A DNA stretch of 16,321 nucleotides from DASUBV01 sp035763085 (GTDB lineage Bacteria; Actinomycetota; Actinomycetes; Streptosporangiales; Streptosporangiaceae). The translations under genes were made by a program, and so were the position numbers. This document shows positions 1 to 5,577 of this stretch, piece after piece; the first letter of the stretch is position 1; every line of letters starts with the position of its first letter. The stretch is taken from contig DASUBV010000078.1 of assembly GCA_035763085.1 (NCBI GenBank), forward strand, positions 1-16,321, written 5' to 3'. The notes under the pieces are model-generated. The model ran no database searches. It was not told the DNA's origin and saw only the letters and a list, made by a program, of their open reading frames with translations.

Positions 1-68
1 CATGATCGGCCAGCGGGAGTGGGCGCAGCGAGTCCGGCTCACTCTCGCGCCCGCCGCGGAACCGGAAC
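1..68. other. Upstream flank of the SDR gene, no gene seen
   Basis: No coding pattern or clear promoter is visible in these bases. The window opens with CAT, which could be the start codon of a minus-strand gene leaving the window to the left, but no ribosome binding site precedes it on that strand. Left unassigned. Confidence 0.3.
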
Positions 69-869
69 ATGCAGGAGGCTGACATCAGCGGTCACGGCGG
101 CACGGCCCCGGTCGTCCTGATCACGGGCGCATCGCGCGGCATCGGGGCTGAGACTGCCCGGCTGCTGAGCAGCCGGGCCGGAGCCCGGATCATCGTCAAC
201 TACCGCGAGAAGCGGCGCCGGGCCGACGCCGTGGTGGCCGACATCACCGGCAGTGGCGGCGAGGCGCTGGCCGCCCGGGCTGACCTCACCGAGCCCGCCG
301 AGGTCGCCGCCATGCTGGCGACGATCAAGGCGGCCTATGGCCGGATCGACGTGCTCGTCCTGAACGCCTCAGGCGGGATGGAGCGCGACGCCGATCCCGG
401 TTACGCGCTCCGGCTCAACCGGGACGCGCAGCTTCACCTGGCCGATGGGGCCACTGACCTGATGCCGGCCGGCGCGCGGATCGTGTTCGTCACCAGCCAC
501 CAGGCGCACTTCCACGGCCAGCAGCCGGCCATCGAGGCCTACGAGCCCGTCGCGCGCAGCAAGCGAGCCGGGGAGGACGCGCTGCGCGCGAAGATCCCCG
601 AGCTGTCCGGCCGGGGCATTGACCTGGTGGTCGTCTCAGGCGACATGATCGAGGGAACCACCACCGTGATGCTGCTCGACCGAGCGCAGCCGGGGCTGGT
701 CACCGCCCGGCGCGCGCAGGTCGGAAGCATCCCGACGATCGGTGAGTTCGCCGGCGCCGTCGTAGCTGCCGCCACTCGCCGGTATCCGGCGGGCCACACG
801 ATCTACGTCGGCGGTCCCGATTACCTGGCGGCGCACCAGGACCGGGCGGCGCAGCCGGACCGGCCCTAA
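69..869 (+). CDS. SDR-family NAD(P)-dependent oxidoreductase
   Basis: A 266-residue Rossmann-fold short-chain dehydrogenase/reductase, expected to be cytosolic and to oxidise or reduce an unknown alcohol/ketone with NAD(P). The cofactor loop TGASRGIG is at residues 19-26, the NNAG-equivalent reads NASGG (99-103) and the strand carrying the catalytic serine reads FVTSHQ (Ser143). The catalytic Tyr/Lys region is unusual: it reads YEPVARSK, so Tyr158 and Lys165 are seven residues apart instead of the canonical four (YxxxK). The C-terminal IYVGGPDY resembles the usual SDR ending. The length is normal (250-270). The ATG at 69 is the only sensible start, since no in-frame GTG or ATG lies between it and the Rossmann motif; its ribosome binding site is weak. 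The substrate cannot be inferred. A stem-loop follows the stop codon directly. Confidence 0.88.
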   Translation: MQEADISGHGGTAPVVLITGASRGIGAETARLLSSRAGARIIVNYREKRRRADAVVADITGSGGEALAARADLTEPAEVAAMLATIKAAYGRIDVLVLNASGGMERDADPGYALRLNRDAQLHLADGATDLMPAGARIVFVTSHQAHFHGQQPAIEAYEPVARSKRAGEDALRAKIPELSGRGIDLVVVSGDMIEGTTTVMLLDRAQPGLVTARRAQVGSIPTIGEFAGAVVAAATRRYPAGHTIYVGGPDYLAAHQDRAAQPDRP

Positions 870-870
870 T

Positions 871-902
871 GCCCGGCGCGCCGGCGTAGCGCTGGCCGGG
901 GC
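871..902 (+). terminator. Stem-loop after the SDR gene
   Basis: The left arm GCCCGGCGCGC (871-881) pairs with GCGC (889-892) and, after a two-base bulge, with GCCGGGGC (895-902, one extra G), leaving a 7-base loop. It begins one base after the TAA stop. There is no T tract, which is common for actinobacterial terminators, so this is a structural prediction only. Confidence 0.4.
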
Positions 903-910
903 TGAATCAG

Positions 911-1048
911 ATGAACTGCGCGCTCACGGTGATTGCCTGCCAGCCGGAACTGCCGCCCGCGCTGCTCAGCTTCAATGACGCCGGCCACCTCCCCCCGGAG
1001 TTGCGCTGGCCGGGATTCCCCGGCGGCACCCGGCCGGCCACCGGCTGA
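911..1048 (+). CDS. Possible small protein (45 aa), unknown function
   Basis: A 45-codon ORF starts at ATG 911, nine bases after a GGGG stretch, and ends at TGA 1048. By my count 41 of 45 codons end in G or C, while first and second positions are clearly less GC-rich, which is the pattern expected of real genes in this genome. The product begins MNCALTVIACQPELPPALL and is rich in proline and glycine. It has no signal peptide or domain I recognise. It lies 41 bases downstream of the SDR gene, beyond the stem-loop. It could be a genuine small gene, a remnant of a larger one, or chance. Confidence 0.33.
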   Translation: MNCALTVIACQPELPPALLSFNDAGHLPPELRWPGFPGGTRPATG

Positions 1049-1131
1049 GCCGCGCCCGTCCTGCGCGGGCCGGGCTTCGAATATCCGTCACCCGACCGAT
1101 GTCTTGCCGTGAAAGTTGCAGGAGATTTGTC

Positions 1132-1167
1132 ATGCAAGAACCGGCGCGATCCAGAGCTGACAAATAG
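1132..1167 (+). CDS. Possible 11-aa leader peptide
   Basis: A 12-codon ORF (MQEPARSRADK, stop TAG) begins at ATG 1132 and is preceded by a good Shine-Dalgarno, AGGAGA, at 1120-1125. It sits 20 bases upstream of a large stem-loop and about 80 bases upstream of the ATP-binding protein start. Leader ORF then hairpin then gene is the layout of translational or transcriptional attenuation. No run of a regulatory codon is evident, although three of the eleven residues are basic. It may be coincidence. Confidence 0.25.
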   Translation: MQEPARSRADK

Positions 1168-1186
1168 GAGCGGATCGCCCGGGAGT

Positions 1187-1221
1187 GCCGCACAGGGCGA
1201 GCTGCGTTCGCCCTGCGCGGC
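1187..1221 (+). promoter_or_regulatory. Strong stem-loop in the leader of the ATP-binding protein gene
   Basis: GCCGC (1187-1191) and CAGGGCGA (1193-1200) pair with TCGCCCTG (1208-1215) and GCGGC (1217-1221). Together they make a 14-position stem with one A-C mismatch and a 7-base loop GCTGCGT. It ends 13 bases before the GAGG ribosome binding site (1235-1238) of the gene at 1246. It could be an attenuator, a 5'-UTR stabiliser or a terminator for upstream transcripts. Confidence 0.5.
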
Positions 1222-1245
1222 TCCCCAGCCTGGCGAGGTAACCAG

Positions 1246-1710
1246 ATGTTCACGATGACGCCGATCCGCCCGACCGTACAGCGACTGCGCCGGATCCCGC
1301 TCGCAGCGGGCACGGCCGCTCCGGCCGAGGCACGCGTTCATGTGCGGGCGGCAATCTGCGCCTGGGACATCCTGGTCGACACCTCGGCTGCGGTCCTGCT
1401 CGCCAGCGAGCTAGTGACCAACGCCATCAGGCATGAGCGGGGAGAGACCGTCGTGCTGGTCCTCACCTGCACGCGTGAGCAGTTACGCGTGGAGGTGCAC
1501 GACACCTCCCCCGCCATGCCGGCGCCGGCCTACGCGCCCGCAGACGCGGAAGCCGGACGGGGGCTGCAGCTGGTCGCCAGCCTCTCAGACGACTGGGGTT
1601 TTCACCGGACTCCCGCAGGCAAGGCCGTTTTCTTCACGCTCGCGATCCAGGGTGACCTGGACCCGGGCAGCGGCCATCGCCCGCGGGGCGGCCGCAGCAG
1701 TGTCCGGTGA
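1246..1710 (+). CDS. RsbW-like ATP-binding protein (HATPase_c_2)
   Basis: A 154-residue single-domain GHKL ATPase of the anti-sigma-factor kinase type (RsbW/SpoIIAB-like), a family whose known members bind sigma factors or phosphorylate anti-sigma antagonists. The N-box reads ELVTNAIRH (Asn59), the G1 region VEVHDTSP (Asp86), the G2 region GRGLQLV (104-110), and GKAVFF closes the fold. The last ~20 residues are Gly/Arg/Ser-rich and probably disordered. ATG 1246 is chosen because GAGG lies seven bases upstream; ATG 1255 is an alternative. Its motifs closely resemble the C-terminal HATPase of the large phosphatase at 8872-11319. No antagonist (STAS) gene is adjacent, so the partner is unknown. 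It converges on the LuxR gene. Confidence 0.87.
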   Translation: MFTMTPIRPTVQRLRRIPLAAGTAAPAEARVHVRAAICAWDILVDTSAAVLLASELVTNAIRHERGETVVLVLTCTREQLRVEVHDTSPAMPAPAYAPADAEAGRGLQLVASLSDDWGFHRTPAGKAVFFTLAIQGDLDPGSGHRPRGGRSSVR

Positions 1711-1741
1711 AAGGCGGGCCTCCGGCAGATCGACAGATCAC

Positions 1742-1758
1742 GCCCCCCTGCCGGGGGC
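1742..1758. terminator. Short hairpin between convergent genes
   Basis: GCCCCC (1742-1747) pairs with GGGGGC (1753-1758) around a 5-base loop. It lies in the 68-base gap between the convergent ATP-binding protein and LuxR genes, so it could serve both strands. No T tract follows. Confidence 0.45.
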
Positions 1759-1778
1759 CCGCATCATTCCTGCCGCGG

Positions 1779-4625
1779 TTACTTCAGCGGGCCGTTGCGC
1801 AAGGCGGTCTCGCGGGCGATATCGGTGCGCGAGTGCACGTCGAGCTTCTTGAGGATGTGGGACACGTGCGTCGCCACGGTCCGGCGGGACAGGAACAGCT
1901 TGGCCGCGATCTCCGGGTTCGACAGGCCCTCGGCCACCAGTGCGCCCACCTTGATCTCGGTGGGCGTCAGGCTGTCCCAGCCACTGCGTGCCTGCCGGTG
2001 CTTGGTGCGCGGGCCGCGGCGGATGCCGTGGCCGCGGAAGGTGGCCTGGATCCGCGCGACATCGACGGCGGCGCCGAGCGAGGTGTAGATCTCCACCGCG
2101 CGGGTGAAAGCGGCTCGTGCCTGGTCGCGATCACCGGCGCTGACGAACTCCGCGGCCGCCGCCTCCAGGGCCTGCGCGCACGGCAGGATCCGGCCGGCGC
2201 GCTCGTAGCGCTCGGCCGCCGCGAGCAGGCGGCTGGCATCGTGGTCCACCAGGCCGCTGCAGTGCAGCGCGGTCGCCTGCCGGTGCGGGATCTCGGACTC
2301 CGCGGCGAAGGCGGTGGCGTTCCCGGCCAGGTCCTTCGCGGTGCTGAGATCGCCGTCCCGCACCGCCAGGCGCACGGCGTCGGCAAGCAGGTCCTCGATC
2401 TCTTCGAGTTCCTCGGTGTTGCCGGCGATCCCGGCGGTCAGCACGGCCCGTGCCTCCGGCAGCGCATTGCCCTGCTCGGAATCCAGGCTGCGGGCCAGGG
2501 CAAGCGGGCCGATGACGCGGGTTCCGGTGCGCTGGGCCGGCCGGACCGCCGCGGCCAGATAGCGGCGAGCGGCATCGGAGTCGCCGCGATGCAGGCAGAT
2601 GACCGCGGCGATGCCGAGGTCATTGCAGACCGCTGCGGGCTCCTCGAGGTCGGCGCGCGCTACCTCAACCTCGGCTAGGGCATCGTCCCAGCGCCCGGTG
2701 TCGAACAGCAGCTGGCCCAGCGCGCTGTGCGCCTGGCCCAGCCGGATCGCGGTGCCGGCTTGCTCCGCGAGGTGCCGGGCCTGCCGGGCGGCGGTGAATG
2801 CTTCCTCGAACCGGTCCAGGCAGCCCAGCGTCACCGCCTTGTTGATCTGCAGCAGCAGGCGCAGGTCGGTCAGCGCCGGATCGGCCTGCGTCGCGGTCAG
2901 CGCGCGGTCGAACAGGGTCAGCGCCTCGGTCATCTGCCCCTGCACCGCGCTGACGATGGTCAGCACATGCAAGGCCCAGCTCATCGCCCAGGTGTCCCCG
3001 GCCTCGGTGGCTGCCGCGAGGGCGGTGTCGGCGACACGCCCGGCTCGCTCGACCTCGCCCAGATGGCTGTGAGTCCGGGCGGCGAGGACCAGCAGCCGCG
3101 CGCGGTGACCAGCCGAGATGCCGGGCGTGGCCAGAGCCCGGTCGAGGGTGGCCAGCGAGTCCGCCGAGCGGCCGGCTCGCATGCTGCACTGGGCGAGCGT
3201 CCAGTGCAGGTCGACCAGGAGATCGGGCTGGACAGCGTGCACCAGAGCGCCGTTGGCGACCTGCTCGGCCCTGGCCAGGTCGCCGACCCGGTACAGCGCA
3301 TCGGCCAGGCGCGCCACCAGGATGCCGTGCCGCGCCGTGCCGGCCGGCGAGCTGGCCACGGCCTGGCCGAGGAGCTCGGCCGCGACCCGCGGTGCCTGGC
3401 CGACCAGTAATCCGGCGGTGCGGGACAGCCAGCCCAGCATCCAGTCATCCATCGGCTCGGCCGGGCGGCCAGCGTCGCCGGCAGCCTGCAGCAGCTGCCG
3501 GGCCACCCGGTCGGCGGGCGCGCCGGCGCTGGCCAGGGCGCGGCCAGCATCGCGATGCCAGGCAGCGCGCACCGGCGCCGGTATCGCGTCATAGAGCGCG
3601 GTGCGGATCATCGGGTGGCGGAAGCCGAGGCTATTGCCCGACTCGCGCAGGACGCCGGCTGCCCGTGCTCCGTCCACGGCCGGGACCAGCTCGGCCACGC
3701 TCCGGCCCAGGACCGTCGCGAGGTCGGGCACGGCGAAGTCCACGCCGAGCAGGGCCGCAGCCTGCAGGACCTCGCGCACGGGCCCGGAGACGAAGTCCAG
3801 GCGGCTGGCGATCGCCGCCGACAAGGATCCTGGCACCGGACCGCTGGTCAGCTCGGCCGCCCCGGAGTCGGTGACGGTCAGGCTGGCGCTGCGGGCGAGG
3901 GCCGCGACCAGCTCCGTGAGGTACAGCGGGTTGCCCGCGGCTCCGTCGGCCAGGCGCAGGAGCTTGTCATCGGGCTTGCCGCCGGCCAGCCCGGTCACCA
4001 GCTCGGCTACATCCGCCGTGGTGAGCCCGCTGAGCTGTATCCGGGTGTCGTCCGGTACCGCCCGGCGCAGGGCCAGCAGGTCATCGCGCTGAGGTACCGG
4101 GCGCATCATTCCGATCAGCAGCAGCGGCACCTGCTGCACCGACCGTACCAGCCGGCCCCACAGGTTGATGGTGGCCTGGTCGGCCCACTGGAGATCGTCG
4201 ACGACCAGAATCGTGGGCTGCGATGCGCACTGCTCGGCGATGAGCGCCAGCAACTGCTCAGCCAGGGCGGCTGACGCGTCCACGCCGCGGTCGGCGGCAA
4301 GCTCGCCGCGTAACAGGGCGATGATCGTATTACGCCGCGGGCTGGCTGACGGCTCGCGTACGCGCAGCCCTTCCAGGAAGGGCAGGAGCGGTAACGCCTG
4401 CCCCAGCTCGTCGCCGGCGCCCCAGAAGACCGGGCACGCGAGGCTGGCCGCGCCGGCCACGCCGGCCCGGACCAGGGCAGACTTGCCGATCCCCGGCTCA
4501 CCTTCGATGAGCACCGCGGCGCCCCGTCCGCGAGCTGCCTCTGTTACCAGCGTTCCCAGCATCGCGAGCTCGCTGTCACGGCCGATGAGCACGCCGCCAG
4601 CAGCCACCGTGGGCGCAATGGACAC
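1779..4625 (-). CDS. LAL-type LuxR-family transcriptional regulator with AAA ATPase
   Basis: A large ATP-binding LuxR (LAL/MalT-like) regulator, 948 residues from GTG 4625, or 960 if the in-frame TTG at 4661 were used. Numbering from the TTG: Walker A GEPGIGKS (54-61), Walker B LVVDDLQWAD (152-161), a long alpha-helical TPR-like middle (about 380-880), and a C-terminal LuxR HTH starting near TPTEIKVGALVAEGLSNPEI with FLSRRTVATHVSHILKKL. Proteins of this class are ATP- and ligand-gated activators, often of secondary metabolism. The start is uncertain: no Shine-Dalgarno precedes any candidate. I chose GTG 4625 because the bases coding for residues 1-12 are AT-rich and read as a promoter (TTGTAT, 17 bp, TAAAGT) placing transcription start at or next to the GTG. 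GTGs at 4607 and 4592 are also possible. It is divergent from the small secreted-peptide gene. Confidence 0.93.
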   Translation of the reverse strand: MSIAPTVAAGGVLIGRDSELAMLGTLVTEAARGRGAAVLIEGEPGIGKSALVRAGVAGAASLACPVFWGAGDELGQALPLLPFLEGLRVREPSASPRRNTIIALLRGELAADRGVDASAALAEQLLALIAEQCASQPTILVVDDLQWADQATINLWGRLVRSVQQVPLLLIGMMRPVPQRDDLLALRRAVPDDTRIQLSGLTTADVAELVTGLAGGKPDDKLLRLADGAAGNPLYLTELVAALARSASLTVTDSGAAELTSGPVPGSLSAAIASRLDFVSGPVREVLQAAALLGVDFAVPDLATVLGRSVAELVPAVDGARAAGVLRESGNSLGFRHPMIRTALYDAIPAPVRAAWHRDAGRALASAGAPADRVARQLLQAAGDAGRPAEPMDDWMLGWLSRTAGLLVGQAPRVAAELLGQAVASSPAGTARHGILVARLADALYRVGDLARAEQVANGALVHAVQPDLLVDLHWTLAQCSMRAGRSADSLATLDRALATPGISAGHRARLLVLAARTHSHLGEVERAGRVADTALAAATEAGDTWAMSWALHVLTIVSAVQGQMTEALTLFDRALTATQADPALTDLRLLLQINKAVTLGCLDRFEEAFTAARQARHLAEQAGTAIRLGQAHSALGQLLFDTGRWDDALAEVEVARADLEEPAAVCNDLGIAAVICLHRGDSDAARRYLAAAVRPAQRTGTRVIGPLALARSLDSEQGNALPEARAVLTAGIAGNTEELEEIEDLLADAVRLAVRDGDLSTAKDLAGNATAFAAESEIPHRQATALHCSGLVDHDASRLLAAAERYERAGRILPCAQALEAAAAEFVSAGDRDQARAAFTRAVEIYTSLGAAVDVARIQATFRGHGIRRGPRTKHRQARSGWDSLTPTEIKVGALVAEGLSNPEIAAKLFLSRRTVATHVSHILKKLDVHSRTDIARETALRNGPLK

Positions 4626-4632
4626 GAAACGT

Positions 4633-4661
4633 ACTTTACTACCAGAAAATTGAGGATACAA
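4633..4661 (-). promoter_or_regulatory. Candidate leaderless promoter of the LuxR gene
   Basis: On the minus strand TTGTAT (4661-4656), exactly 17 bases, then TAAAGT (4638-4633) resemble sigma-70 -35 and -10 boxes. The GTG codon at 4625 begins seven bases after the -10 box, which fits a leaderless transcript of the TANNNT-N6/7-start type common in actinobacteria. The absence of any ribosome binding site upstream supports this. Confidence 0.45.
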
Positions 4662-4739
4662 GCACGTTTTCGAACGCTAATTCGCTCACCGGCGAAGCCG
4701 CACGAGGCTGGCTTTCCGGATGACATTCGTGAACCCGCA

Positions 4740-4767
4740 GTGAAAGTTTCACGGGCACTTTCAGTGC
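4740..4767. promoter_or_regulatory. Nested inverted repeats, operator-like
   Basis: GTGAAA-G-TTTCAC (4740-4752) is a perfect dyad, and GCACT-TTC-AGTGC (4755-4767) is a second one two bases later. TGAAAGT (4741-4747) also pairs with ACTTTCA (4757-4763), so the two dyads form a third, larger one. They lie about 115-140 bases upstream of the LuxR start and suggest adjacent or cooperative dimer binding sites. The protein that binds is unknown. Confidence 0.45.
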
Positions 4768-4822
4768 ATCGGCCATTTCGATTTCTGCGCGTGTTGTAAT
4801 GAACATTTCCAGCCGTCGCTCA

Positions 4823-4853
4823 TTGGTGGTTTTAGCGGCGGTTTTTATACAAT
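4823..4853 (+). promoter_or_regulatory. Candidate promoter for the secreted-peptide gene
   Basis: TTGGTG (4823-4828) is followed after 17 bases by TATACA (4846-4851), overlapping TACAAT (4848-4853), which matches TATAAT at five of six positions. Transcription from here would give a 5' UTR of about 135 bases containing the AATGAG/CTCATT dyad. The -35 match is weak. Confidence 0.35.
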
Positions 4854-4875
4854 AAGAACTTTCGGAAAAATGACG

Positions 4876-4901
4876 AATGAGGTGCATAAAATAACTCATT
4901 G
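4876..4901. promoter_or_regulatory. AATGAG/CTCATT dyad upstream of the peptide gene
   Basis: AATGAG (4876-4881) and CTCATT (4895-4900) form an inverted repeat with a 13-base spacer. It contains TGAGGTGCA (4878-4886) and CTCATTG (4895-4901), words that recur in the dyad just before the HTH/DUF5753 gene (TGAGGTGCA 5545-5553, CAATGAG 5552-5558). This suggests a common regulator. Confidence 0.4.
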
Positions 4902-4995
4902 CCGGGAAATACGTCTGCATGGAACAGAAGGCTGCATAGGCTGATCCTGGCCGCGACGCGACCGGGTCAGCCTGGGGAAACGCCGTGGAGGAACC

Positions 4996-5160
4996 ATGCG
5001 CACCGGGCGAGCTCTTATTATTTCCGCCGTTCTGGCGCTCGGCGCGGCCGGACCGATCGTCGTCAGTCCGGCGATAGCCGCTGTGGCGGCGCAGGCCCCC
5101 GCCGCGCACGTCCTGGCGGCTGCCCCTTCCCAGGCGCCCAGCATCTTCTATCACATGTGA
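4996..5160 (+). CDS. Small secreted peptide precursor (54 aa), unknown function
   Basis: This 54-residue gene was found by reading the sequence directly. ATG 4996 has one of the best ribosome binding sites in the window (GGAGG, 4987-4991, four bases away). The product has a basic N-terminus (MRTGR), a hydrophobic core (ALIISAVLALGAAGPIVV) and signal-peptidase-like sites PAIA/AV (after residue 28) or AVA/A, so export by Sec seems likely. The predicted mature peptide is about 22-26 residues, Ala/Pro-rich, and ends in PSIFYHM. It has no cysteines, so it is not disulfide-bonded or a typical lanthipeptide, and no modifying enzyme lies nearby. Its neighbours are the divergent LuxR ATPase and the downstream Scr1/DUF397 pair, which suggests a regulated signal or bioactive peptide. 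I do not recognise the family. Existence as a gene is well supported by start context, codon use and signal peptide; its function is inference. Confidence 0.7.
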   Translation: MRTGRALIISAVLALGAAGPIVVSPAIAAVAAQAPAAHVLAAAPSQAPSIFYHM

Positions 5161-5321
5161 CTAGCGCGGCCGGCTGGCCGCAGCGGTTGCCTGCCGCAGT
5201 TCTGTCCGACTCGTGCCCCGTCAGGCTGACAGCATGCTGTCCCACCCGGCCTGCGGCAATTCCGCTGCACCGCCGGCCGGTCCCAGGATCCCTGTTATTC
5301 GCGGTGGCTCATCACCTCCGT

Positions 5322-5375
5322 GCACATGCCTGCCGGCCGCACGTGCGTCCGCGGCCGCACATGCCTGCCGGCCGC
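5322..5375. repeat. 19-bp direct repeat, two copies
   Basis: GCACATGCCTGCCGGCCGC occurs at 5322-5340 and again, identically, at 5357-5375, a 35-base period. The intervening bases (ACGTGCGTCCGCGGCC) are unrelated to the repeat unit. With only two copies it is not a CRISPR array. It may be a duplicated protein-binding site or the product of a small tandem duplication. Confidence 0.7.
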
Positions 5376-5406
5376 GGACGCCGCCTGCCCGCCCGGCGGG
5401 GAGCCT

Positions 5407-5447
5407 GGCGCCCGGGGCCCGGGCCCTGCCGCCGGGCCCCGGGCGCC
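5407..5447. terminator. Perfect 16-bp GC hairpin
   Basis: GGCGCCCGGGGCCCGG (5407-5422) is the exact reverse complement of CCGGGCCCCGGGCGCC (5432-5447), around a 9-base loop. It lies about 250 bases after the peptide stop codon and 130 before the HTH start. There is no T tract. It could terminate the peptide transcript, which would insulate the HTH operon, or be a stability or regulatory structure in a longer transcript. Confidence 0.55.
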
Positions 5448-5528
5448 CTGGTGTCGTCCTGGTGCCGCTGCCCCTGCCCGGCGGCCGCTGCCAGAAATTG
5501 CTCTCGCTGCCGACGGTGATGCTGCGGT

Positions 5529-5559
5529 TACGATGGTCTCAATGTGAGGTGCAATGAGA
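5529..5559 (+). promoter_or_regulatory. -10-like box and dyad in front of the HTH/DUF5753 gene
   Basis: TACGAT (5529-5534) resembles a -10 box, but no good -35 sits at the right distance. It is followed by TCTCAATG (5537-5544), a 7-base spacer TGAGGTG, and CAATGAGA (5552-5559); the arms are complementary at seven of eight positions. The dyad lies where transcription would start and just before the ribosome binding site TAGGGG (5566-5571), as expected for an autoregulatory operator. Confidence 0.4.
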
Positions 5560-5577
5560 GTTTTGTAGGGGCGTGCG

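Larger units (their letters stand above)
4662..4995. other. AT-rich divergent intergenic region
   Basis: This 334-base stretch separates the LuxR gene from the peptide gene and is conspicuously AT-richer than anything else in the window, especially 4780-4920. It holds a small TTCGC/GCGAA hairpin (4681-4696), the overlapping inverted repeats at 4740-4767, a promoter-like pair near 4823-4853, CTCATTG at 4819-4825 and 4895-4901, and the AATGAG/CTCATT dyad. No convincing gene is seen. An 18-codon ORF at 4799-4855 and a minus-strand frame across the region lack ribosome binding sites. Confidence 0.6.
5161..5577. other. GC-rich intergenic spacer with repeats and hairpin
   Basis: These 417 bases lie between the secreted-peptide gene and the HTH regulator. 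They contain the 19-bp direct repeat, the perfect 16-bp hairpin and the operator-like dyad listed separately. Several open frames cross the region, but none has a ribosome binding site, a domain or a credible start. I see no gene. Confidence 0.55.

Noticed and set aside
1..3. CAT at the window edge as a minus-strand start codon
   Set aside because: No ribosome binding site on the minus strand and no coding sequence inside the window to support it.
1707..4274. Long plus-strand open frames opposite the LuxR gene (for example 1707-2678, 2727-3410, 3555-4274)
   Set aside because: They are antisense to a well-supported regulator gene, carry no recognisable domain, and arise from the high GC content, which removes stop codons.
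4799..4855. 18-codon ORF (MNISSRRSLVVLAAVFIQ) with a TTA codon
   Set aside because: It is hydrophobic and tempting as a bldA-dependent peptide, but has no Shine-Dalgarno, overlaps the probable promoter of the peptide gene and is very short.
4639..5154. Minus-strand open frame across the divergent region, including a 55-codon tail from ATG 4806
   Set aside because: No ribosome binding site precedes any start, it runs through the promoter elements and opposite the secreted-peptide gene, and its codon use is not that of neighbouring genes.
5322..5375. Direct repeats as a CRISPR array
   Set aside because: Only two copies, the unit is shorter than usual repeats, and no cas gene is present.
5213..5557. 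Open frames in the GC-rich spacer before the HTH gene
   Set aside because: They cross the large hairpin and direct repeats, have no ribosome binding site and give low-complexity Pro/Ala/Arg sequence.
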